A stretch of 49,037 nucleotides of DNA. Origin: Thermodesulfovibrio sp. N1. Its GTDB lineage: Bacteria; Nitrospirota; Thermodesulfovibrionia; Thermodesulfovibrionales; Thermodesulfovibrionaceae. The stretch covers positions 1-49,037 of the forward strand of contig NZ_MAVV01000007.1 in the NCBI RefSeq assembly GCF_001707915.1, written 5' to 3'. Positions 1-5,808 of the stretch are shown one piece after another. The translations under genes were made by a program, and so were the position numbers. The notes under the pieces are model-generated. The model worked only from the letters and a program-made list of their open reading frames with translations. It was not told the origin of the DNA and searched no databases. Numbering within the stretch: position 1 is the stretch's first letter; each line of letters opens with the position of its first letter.

Positions 1-311
1 TTTATTCTGTCCAACTCATTCTGAATAGCTAAAAGTCCTCTTCTTCTTGCAAGTATTAAAAGTTCTAAAATTATATCAATTGTTTCCTGATAGGATATTT
101 TTCTGTTAATGAATATTAATTTAAGGGATTTCAATGCAATATTTAAATCCTTAAGAGGAAAACTAAGTAGAACAGCTCCTATGGTTCCTCCAAAAACAAT
201 AATTGCTGCAGCCAATTGAACTAAATGACCTGTTGTTCCACCTTCAACAATATTTCCTACAACAACCGCACAAATTCCTATGATTAAACCTAACAGGGCT
301 ATAAAATCCAT
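1..311 (-). CDS. motA: Flagellar motor stator protein MotA, N-terminal part (runs off the window)
   Basis: The reverse strand from an ATG at 311 encodes 103 codons without a stop and continues past base 1. It opens MDFIALLGLIIGICAVVVGN, followed by GGTTGHLVQLAAAIIVFGGT and a short stretch ending in a basic ARRRGLLAIQNEL segment. This is the N-terminus of MotA/PomA: first membrane helix, the periplasmic turn with GG, second helix, then the cytoplasmic region. MotA forms the proton- or sodium-driven stator with MotB, whose gene would be expected further to the left. No Shine-Dalgarno is visible before the ATG, but a good promoter ends 5 nt upstream, so the transcript is probably leaderless. Identification is by sequence recall; the rest of the protein is not visible. 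Confidence 0.88.
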   Translation of the reverse strand, partial: MDFIALLGLIIGICAVVVGNIVEGGTTGHLVQLAAAIIVFGGTIGAVLLSFPLKDLNIALKSLKLIFINRKISYQETIDIILELLILARRRGLLAIQNELDRI

Positions 312-316
312 AAATA

Positions 317-345
317 AGTATATAATTATTTATTGCTTAATTCAA
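317..345 (-). promoter_or_regulatory. Predicted sigma70-type promoter of motA
   Basis: Read on the minus strand: TTGAAT (340-345), a 17-nt spacer, TATACT (317-322), then five bases to the motA ATG. The -10 is so close to the start codon that the RNA would begin at or next to the ATG. Confidence 0.55.
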
Positions 346-495
346 GTAGGAGATTAATATTCTTTGAAAATATTTTAACAGGATTCGCTTATGAGAGATT
401 TTATGGACAGTTCTAAGCTTGCATATTGTGGTCATTCCGAGGGGTTCAATACCCCGAGGAATCTCTCATTAAAGAATCTATCTGGTGAAAAAGGA

Positions 496-572
496 GGAGA
501 TACTTCACCTTCGGCTCAGGGTGACAGCCAACAATACTGTCATTCTGAGGCACGAAGTGCCGAAGAATCTCA
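496..572 (+). repeat. Composite repeat unit, copy A
   Basis: Two units in opposite orientation (496-525 and 539-572) joined by a 13-nt linker, AGCCAACAATACT (526-538). The same arrangement recurs at 906-986, 1401-1472 and 1491-1568, and in reverse complement around 3975-4028. Copy A ends seven bases before the last base of the GIY-YIG stop codon. Confidence 0.85.
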
Positions 573-579
573 TCTTTTT

Positions 580-870
580 TCAAACAATCTCCTCATATAA
601 ATCCTTCCACATTGGGTTAAATTCCTTTATCAAATCCTCCTTTTTTTCTCTCTTCCATCCTTTTATTTGTTTTTCCCTGTTGATTGCTTCCTTTATATCA
701 TTGAAAACTTCATAATATACAAGCTTTGTTAGATTATACTTAGCAGTAAAGCCTTCTACTAGTTTATTTTTATGCTCGTAAACTCTTCTTACCAAATCAT
801 TGGTTACACCTGTATAAAGAACAGTGTTATATTTATTCGTCATAATATAAACATAATAATGTTCACTCAT
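580..870 (-). CDS. Single-domain GIY-YIG nuclease (UPF0213/YhbQ-like)
   Basis: A 96-residue protein made of one GIY-YIG fold. Visible motifs: YVYIM (residues 6-10, the GIY strand), YTG (19-21, the YIG strand), R28/R29 and H33 after it, the family block NREKQIKGW (64-72) carrying the likely metal-binding Glu66, and a C-terminal FNPMWKDLY. Family members are small metal-dependent nucleases of uncertain substrate. The open frame runs up to 1023, but its extra N-terminus is translated repeat, so I start at the ATG at 870, where homology begins; the ATG at 885 is an alternative. Hairpin repeats lie 7 bp from one end of the gene and 35 bp from the other, in inverted orientation relative to each other, and composite units in direct orientation flank both sides. 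The gene has no operon partner. Domain assignment is firm; a role with the repeats is inference. Confidence 0.88.
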   Translation of the reverse strand: MSEHYYVYIMTNKYNTVLYTGVTNDLVRRVYEHKNKLVEGFTAKYNLTKLVYYEVFNDIKEAINREKQIKGWKREKKEDLIKEFNPMWKDLYEEIV

Positions 871-905
871 GGCATATTTTATCATAAAATACTGACAGAA
901 AAGGA

Positions 906-986
906 GGAGACCCTTCGGCTTACGCCTCAGGGTGACAAACAACAATACTGTCATTCTGAGGGAGCGTATGCGACCGAAGAATCCCC
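906..986 (+). repeat. Composite repeat unit, copy B
   Basis: Units 906-936 and 950-986 in opposite orientation, joined by the linker AAACAACAATACT (937-949). It has the same orientation as copy A at 496-572, so the GIY-YIG gene lies between two direct copies of the composite. Confidence 0.85.
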
Positions 987-1400
987 TCCGAATGTTGTCA
1001 TTCTGATCCCTCTTTTTTGTCATTCTGAGCGTCAGCGAAGAATCTCCTTCTTGTCTTAAAGGAATGAGACCCTTCGGCTTACGCCTCAGGGTGACAATAA
1101 AGGATCATTCTGGATTTTTTATTTTGTCATTCTGAACGGAGCGATAGCGAAGTGAAGAATCCCCTCTGTTTTCCGTCATTCTGAGCCGAAGGCGAAGAAT
1201 CTCATACTTATTTCTGAGAAAGTTCCTTCGCTCTGCTCAGGCCAGCGACTCGGGGTATTGAACCCCTTCAGAATGACAGAAAGGAATGAGACCCTTCGGC
1301 TTCGCCTCAGGGTGACAATAAAGAGGTGTCATTACGAACATATTTCCATGTCATTCGGAGGCACGAAGTGCCGAAGAATCTCATCTTTTTTCTCAAAGGA

Positions 1401-1568
1401 GGAGATCCTTCGCCTTCGGCTCAGGATGACAGCCAACAATACTGTCATTCTGAGCGTCAGCGAAGAATCCCCTCCTTTTAACAATCGGAAGGAGATCCTT
1501 CGGGGCATTGAGCACCTAAGGGTGACAAACAACAATACTGTCATTCTGAGCGTCAGCGAAGAATCCCC
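1401..1568 (+). repeat. Composite repeat units, copies C and D
   Basis: Copy C joins 1401-1430 and 1444-1472 with the linker AGCCAACAATACT (1431-1443). Copy D joins 1491-1526 and 1540-1568 with AAACAACAATACT (1527-1539). Linker length is 13 nt in both. Confidence 0.82.
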
Positions 1569-1619
1569 TCCTTTTTTTCTGAGAGATTCCTCGGGACATT
1601 GAGTCCCTCGGAATGACAA

Positions 1620-1646
1620 TAAAAAAGGCGGGGAGGAATCCCCGCC
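1620..1646 (-). terminator. Rho-independent terminator of the porin gene
   Basis: On the minus strand, GGCGGGGA, a 4-nt loop and TCCCCGCC (1627-1646) form a perfect 8-bp GC-rich stem, followed by a run of six T. It lies 33 nt past the porin stop codon. Confidence 0.88.
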
Positions 1647-1652
1647 CTATGA

Positions 1653-1664
1653 CGGACACGGTGC
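1653..1664. repeat. 12-bp inverted repeat flanking the porin gene, 3' copy
   Basis: CGGACACGGTGC at 1653-1664 is the exact reverse complement of GCACCGTGTCCG at 3284-3295. One copy lies between the porin stop codon and its terminator, the other in the predicted 5' leader. Confidence 0.8.
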
Positions 1665-1678
1665 GTTTTTTTTAATTA

Positions 1679-3166
1679 TTAGAATCTAAGCTGGATACCA
1701 TGTCTTACTGCCCAGGCATCATCTGGGTCTTTACCGCCTTTCATTTTGTAAGCATCACCTGGCCAGAAGTAGCCACCCTCTACGAAGTAGGTGAGACCCT
1801 TGTCAATCTGATAAGTTACCTTAGCATCAACTTCCCAACCAAGGTCTTTGTCTGGTGATGGAGCAGTTCCTGTTCCTACATTTGAATTAATAGCAACTGC
1901 TTTGTGGGCTCTTAACCAGTAACCATAAAGCTCAGCCTTGAGGTCTTTTGTGATGTCATAGGCACCACCGAACTTTACATACTGGGTGTTGCAGAGACCG
2001 GTTCCAACTCCACCATCACAAGCTGAAGGTGCAAGATACTCATATACAAATGTATAGTGTTGTTCTGGCCCGAGAGCAGTTACAAAATAGGTGAAATCTT
2101 CGCTATCTTCTTTCTGACCGCTTCCAATTGCATACTCAAGAGTAAGTGAAAGAGGGATTGTCTTGAATTTGTAGTCCAGTCCAGCCATAGCTGCCCACCC
2201 TTTAAATTTTGGATCATGTCCAAATGGTAAATCAACTTTTCCAGTCTGAAACTCAACATCTGCTTTAAAAGCAAGTCCTGTACCAGCAATGTCATCTACA
2301 TTTCCTCTTAAACCGAAGTTCCAAAGATGAAGAGGTGCAAATCCTGCTCCAACTCCAGGTACAGAAATATAACCGAATTTCTGATGATCAACATAAGTAA
2401 TATCGGCGCTTAAACCAAAGCCTTTTCCTGCATAAGCTGCAAGAATTCCATAAGCTGTAGCATCATCGTTAAGAAAAGTATAACCTTCATAAAATTTGAT
2501 TGTATGGGCCGCGAGGGTAAGTTCCTTCATTGGCTGAACGAATGCAAGAATTGCATCGTCACCATAGTAGGTGTGGTCAAAGAAGAGTCCATAGCCAAGC
2601 TTAATGAGCTGTTTTCCAACCTTTACACCAGCGGGAACACCGAGAAGCCCACTTCCCTGATACTGAATCCATGCCTGACGGATGTAGAGATTGCTTTCAT
2701 CATGCCAGTTACCCATTGGATAATTACCTTTTGGACCTTTTGAGCCACTGCCCCAGTAAACATTCTCTGATGCATTAGCCCCCTTTCCTTCGTCATAGGT
2801 TCTATTACTCTCAATTTCTACATATCCAGTAGTATTAGGAGATACCTTAGCTTCTAATGAAAGTCTAACTCTATAATCGTAGTATGATGTGTTTTTACTT
2901 TTTTGAACTGGGACTGTTATTTGACTACCACTAATAAGGTCATAATATGTTAAATTCTGAGTTCCATAATAACCCTCATCTTTTATAACTAAATTGCTTC
3001 CATACATTCCCCTGAATCTCAACTCACCGCCGAGGGTTATCTGGGTTTTGCCTTTTGCGATTACTGCTGAGGTGTCTGCTGGAATCTCTGCTGGTGCAGA
3101 GTAAGAGATGGCTGCAAAGCCAAGAAGAAGAACAAATACGGCTAAAAGACTTGCATATTTTTTCAC
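1679..3166 (-). CDS. Outer-membrane beta-barrel porin
   Basis: A 495-residue protein with a typical Sec signal peptide (basic MKKYA, hydrophobic core to about residue 20, cleavage near SYSA-PAE at 24). The rest is rich in alternating aromatic/polar strands with Gly-Asp-Asn turns, and the last residues HGIQLRF end in the Phe that outer-membrane barrels use as the BAM recognition signal. It resembles porins annotated as alginate-export-like, but the transported substrate cannot be read from the sequence. The start is GTG at 3166, preceded by GGAGG seven bases upstream. The gene stands alone, with a near-consensus promoter, a leader of about 155 nt and a strong terminator, which suggests high expression. 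Repeat fields lie on both sides, one repeat is inside the leader, and a 12-bp inverted repeat brackets the gene. Confidence 0.85.
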   Translation of the reverse strand: MKKYASLLAVFVLLLGFAAISYSAPAEIPADTSAVIAKGKTQITLGGELRFRGMYGSNLVIKDEGYYGTQNLTYYDLISGSQITVPVQKSKNTSYYDYRVRLSLEAKVSPNTTGYVEIESNRTYDEGKGANASENVYWGSGSKGPKGNYPMGNWHDESNLYIRQAWIQYQGSGLLGVPAGVKVGKQLIKLGYGLFFDHTYYGDDAILAFVQPMKELTLAAHTIKFYEGYTFLNDDATAYGILAAYAGKGFGLSADITYVDHQKFGYISVPGVGAGFAPLHLWNFGLRGNVDDIAGTGLAFKADVEFQTGKVDLPFGHDPKFKGWAAMAGLDYKFKTIPLSLTLEYAIGSGQKEDSEDFTYFVTALGPEQHYTFVYEYLAPSACDGGVGTGLCNTQYVKFGGAYDITKDLKAELYGYWLRAHKAVAINSNVGTGTAPSPDKDLGWEVDAKVTYQIDKGLTYFVEGGYFWPGDAYKMKGGKDPDDAWAVRHGIQLRF

Positions 3167-3169
3167 TTC

Positions 3170-3212
3170 CTAACCTCCAATTGGTTAGTTCAGTTACACC
3201 GCCAAAGACGGT
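3170..3212 (-). promoter_or_regulatory. Porin ribosome-binding site inside possible leader hairpins
   Basis: On the minus strand, CTAACC and GGTTAG (ends of 3170-3188) can pair around a 7-nt loop, placing the GGAGG ribosome site partly in the stem. A second small hairpin, CACCG/CGGTG (3196-3212), lies just upstream. This could tune translation; no known riboswitch class is recognised. Confidence 0.35.
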
Positions 3213-3283
3213 GGTACTACATAATAAGGATGAGATTCTTCCCCTTCGCTGTTGCTCAGGGTCAGAATGACTCCTACGTTAAT

Positions 3284-3295
3284 GCACCGTGTCCG
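3284..3295. repeat. 12-bp inverted repeat flanking the porin gene, 5' copy
   Basis: GCACCGTGTCCG here is the exact reverse complement of 1653-1664. With two mismatches the match extends to 16 bp. It lies about 30 nt into the predicted porin transcript. Confidence 0.8.
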
Positions 3296-3329
3296 CCTCT
3301 CACCTCCTTTGTTTTTTAAGTTTTAAAAA

Positions 3330-3358
3330 AGTTTACCATACTTTTTTTATGTTGTCAA
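3330..3358 (-). promoter_or_regulatory. Strong predicted promoter of the porin gene
   Basis: On the minus strand: TTGACA (3353-3358, perfect -35), 17-nt spacer, TAAACT (3330-3335). Transcription would begin near 3322, giving a leader of about 155 nt that contains the 12-bp inverted repeat, one hairpin repeat and the ribosome site. Confidence 0.75.
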
Positions 3359-4173
3359 GTGTTTTTTGAGGATGAGATTCTTCACTTCGCTAACGCTTCG
3401 TTCAGAATGACAAAAAGAGGGGATTCTTCGCTTCGCTCAGGGACAGATAAAAGAAGATCCGAATGACAGAATAAAATTCAGAATGACAACCCCTTTTGTC
3501 ATTCCGAGGGGGTCAATCCCCCGAGGAATCTCTCAGAAAAAAGAGGGGGATTCTTCGCTGACGCTCAGAATGACTCCTTCCTTTGTCACCCTTTTTTTCT
3601 TCTGTCACCCTTTTTCCCTCTTTTCTGTCACCCTGAGGCGTAAGCCGAAGGGTCTCCTCAAAAAATATGAAAAATAATTTTTCAAAGAACATTTTTTTGT
3701 CTAAAAAAGCAAATTTTTTGCCATATGGGGAGGGTTGATTTTTAAATGTTTCTTTTTAATTTGTGTGTGTTTTTTGATACATTTTGTTGAAAAAAAAGGA
3801 CAGAGGAGGGGATTCTTCGCTTACGCTCAGAATGACTTTTTTATTGTCACCCTTTTTTCTTTCTTATCACCTTTTTTTCTTGTCACCCTGAGGGACGAAG
3901 TCCCGAAGGGTCTCATTCTTTTGAGACAAGAGAAGGAGATTCTTCGCTATCGCTCAGAATGACAAAAAAAGAGGCTCAGAATGACAGTATTGTTGTTTGT
4001 CACCCTGAGGCGCAAGCCGAAGGGTCTCATTCTGATTGAAAAGGAGGGGATTCTTCGGCACTGCGTGCCTCAGAATGACAGGGAAAGAAAGTAAGGGATT
4101 CTTCGCTATCGCTCCGTTCAGAAGGACAGAATAAGGGGAGTAAGGTGATAAATAAAGGAATAAAAGAAAAAAG

Positions 4174-4203
4174 TTGATAAAAGTTTACAAAAATAAATAA
4201 AAT
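4174..4203 (+). promoter_or_regulatory. Predicted promoter of the TPR gene
   Basis: TTGATA (4174-4179), 18-nt spacer, TAAAAT (4198-4203), then only six bases to the ATG at 4210. No Shine-Dalgarno is present, so the transcript is probably leaderless. Confidence 0.55.
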
Positions 4204-4209
4204 TTAATT

Positions 4210-4806
4210 ATGCCAAAGCAGAAAATTAACACAAAACTTAAAATAATCAAGAGAAACAAGCACGATATAGCAATTGCTAAATATACAAAAATTATTGAAG
4301 CAGAACCAGGAAATTATCAGGCTTATAAGGAAAGGGGAAATGCCTATTACAGAAAAAAACTCTATCATTTAGCTATTGCTGATTACACAAAGGCTATTGA
4401 GCTTAAACCTGATTACTTCCTTGCCTACAACAACAGAGGTATTGTTTATTCTGTTCTGGGATTGTATGAACTTGCCATTTCTGACTATAACAAAGCCATA
4501 GAACTTAAGCCTAACAATGGTATGCCTTACAATAACAGAGGCTTTACTTTTTTGTTAATGGGTAAAATTGAAGAGGCTGAAAGGGATATAAAAAAATCTG
4601 TTGAGTTAAACCCAAATAATATTTATGCATTAAACAGTATGGCTGAGCTTTACGCAGCAAAGGGAATGCCTGAGGAAGCCTGTGAATGGCTAATTAAAGC
4701 AATCAGCAAAGGATACAATAACTGGAATTATCTGAAAAATTCCAAAACCTATGATCCAATAAGAAATCATCCATGTTTTAAGGCTATTCTTGAAAGAAAA
4801 ATTTAG
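4210..4806 (+). CDS. Tetratricopeptide repeat protein
   Basis: A 198-residue protein made almost wholly of about four TPR units, roughly residues 18-51, 52-85, 86-119 and 120-153, each with the pattern A-Y-x-x-R-G and a following DYTKAIEL-P type helix (DYTKAIELKP, DYNKAIELKP). TPRs form a helical scaffold for protein binding. There is no signal peptide or membrane helix, so it is probably cytoplasmic. It is the first gene of a plus-strand run with the DUF3108 protein, uvrA and rluD. The partner and role cannot be told from sequence. Confidence 0.85.
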   Translation: MPKQKINTKLKIIKRNKHDIAIAKYTKIIEAEPGNYQAYKERGNAYYRKKLYHLAIADYTKAIELKPDYFLAYNNRGIVYSVLGLYELAISDYNKAIELKPNNGMPYNNRGFTFLLMGKIEEAERDIKKSVELNPNNIYALNSMAELYAAKGMPEEACEWLIKAISKGYNNWNYLKNSKTYDPIRNHPCFKAILERKI

Positions 4807-4810
4807 GGAT

Positions 4811-5806
4811 ATGAAGTTCAAATGGATTGCAATAGCTTTGGTTATTTCTCTATTTTTTCACATCGGAGTATTGCTTGGCTTTGGTAAAATTCATATTAGC
4901 CTTCCTTCCTTTTACTTTATAGAAACTTTCATTCTTTCAAAAGAAAAAAAGCCAACAACCTCACCTGAACTTAATGAAAAAATTCAGCAAGAAAGTGAAA
5001 ATGTAAGTGAAAAAAATGGGAATAGTGAAATTCAAAGGGATACAACTGAAGAAAAAGAAGAATATTTAACACAGAATGAAGTTGAAAGTCTAAGCAAACT
5101 CTCTGAAGAGAAAAAAACAGAAGAAGTCCCTGTTATTCATAACAACTTTAAAAAATTCATTAATGAAAAAATGAGATTTGACATATACTGGATGGGAATT
5201 TATGCAGGTTATGCATTGATTAATGTAAAAGGAAATGAAAAGGAAGTAAAAATTATTTCAGAGGTTCATTCTGCACCATTTATTTCAAATTTCTACTATG
5301 TAAATGATAAGGCAGAAAGTACAATTGAACATGGAAAACCAAAACATTTTAGATTTTTGCAGATTGAAGGAAAACATAGAGGTGACAAAGAAATCCATTT
5401 TAACTATGATTCTAAAGAGATTACATTTATAAATCACATTAAAAATAAAGTTTCCATTCATAAGGGTGTTGAAAAGGTCTTCATGGATGTTTTATCAGGC
5501 TTTTTCTATCTTCGCAGTTTATCCATTGAATTAAATAAACCTGTTTTAATTGACATCTTTGACAGTGACAAATTCGCTACAGTTGAGGTAAAACCTATAA
5601 AGGAAGAGGTTATAGAAACTTCACTTAATAAAGAAGTGAAAGCTTTGGTTGTCAAACCTGAACTTACAACAGAGGGATTATTTAAAAGAAAGGGCGATAT
5701 TTTTATCTGGTTAAGTAATGATGAAAGAAAAATTCCATTAAGAGTTGAAACAAAGGTTTCTGTTGGTAGAGTTGTTGCAGAATTAAAGGAGTACAAAAAA
5801 GACTAA
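4811..5806 (+). CDS. DUF3108 family envelope protein with N-terminal membrane anchor
   Basis: A 331-residue protein. Residues 1-25 form one hydrophobic segment after MKFKW, followed by a charged Lys/Glu-rich linker to about residue 100 and then a globular C-terminal domain with alternating beta pattern of the DUF3108 type (starts near MRFDIYWMGIYAGYA). The layout, an anchor, a low-complexity periplasmic linker and a folded domain, suggests a periplasm-facing protein tied to the inner membrane. I chose the ATG at 4811; a TTG at 4790 in the same frame would overlap the TPR gene and add a charged stretch before the anchor. The stop is two bases from the uvrA ATG. Function is unknown. Confidence 0.72.
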   Translation: MKFKWIAIALVISLFFHIGVLLGFGKIHISLPSFYFIETFILSKEKKPTTSPELNEKIQQESENVSEKNGNSEIQRDTTEEKEEYLTQNEVESLSKLSEEKKTEEVPVIHNNFKKFINEKMRFDIYWMGIYAGYALINVKGNEKEVKIISEVHSAPFISNFYYVNDKAESTIEHGKPKHFRFLQIEGKHRGDKEIHFNYDSKEITFINHIKNKVSIHKGVEKVFMDVLSGFFYLRSLSIELNKPVLIDIFDSDKFATVEVKPIKEEVIETSLNKEVKALVVKPELTTEGLFKRKGDIFIWLSNDERKIPLRVETKVSVGRVVAELKEYKKD

Positions 5807-5808
5807 GG

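Larger units (their letters stand above)
431..1617. repeat. Hairpin repeat field 1 (about 17 units), surrounding the GIY-YIG gene
   Basis: Units read left to right (+ means GTCA end first): 431-467 (+), 496-525 (-), 539-572 (+), 906-936 (-), 950-986 (+), 1019-1047 (+), 1066-1095 (-), 1126-1164 (+), 1175-1203 (+), about 1217-1279 (mixed or chimeric), 1288-1316 (-), 1350-1382 (+), 1401-1430 (-), 1444-1472 (+), 1491-1526 (-), 1540-1568 (+), 1581-1617 (-). Each is an imperfect palindrome, GTCA then a 4-nt arm, GAG, a variable centre, and GA, a complementary arm, TCTC or CCCC. Arms are ATTCT/AGAAT, ACCCT/AGGGT, ATTCC/GGAAT or ATCCT/AGGAT. Apart from the GIY-YIG gene, I see no other gene in this stretch; open frames here are translations of the repeats. 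Confidence 0.93.
3232..4129. repeat. Hairpin repeat field 2 (about 12 units)
   Basis: Units: 3232-3271 (-, in the porin leader), 3374-3411 (-), 3419-3445 (-, degenerate), 3498-3534 (+), 3546-3574 (-), 3627-3657 (+), 3808-3836 (-), 3882-3914 (+), 3935-3963 (-), 3999-4028 (+), 4046-4081 (-), 4095-4129 (-, degenerate). The composite linker appears in reverse complement at 3986-3998, between a half unit (3975-3985) and 3999-4028. AT-rich spacer at 3660-3800 shows no gene. I see no credible coding region between the porin leader and the TPR gene at 4210. Confidence 0.92.

Noticed and set aside
871-1023. N-terminal extension of the GIY-YIG gene to 1023
   Set aside because: The added 51 residues are translated hairpin repeat (SLRMT, RRKPKGLL); homology and compact family length start at 870.
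431-4129. Repeats considered as a CRISPR array
   Set aside because: Units differ in sequence and orientation, spacing is irregular, there are no unique spacers of constant length, and no cas gene is in the window.
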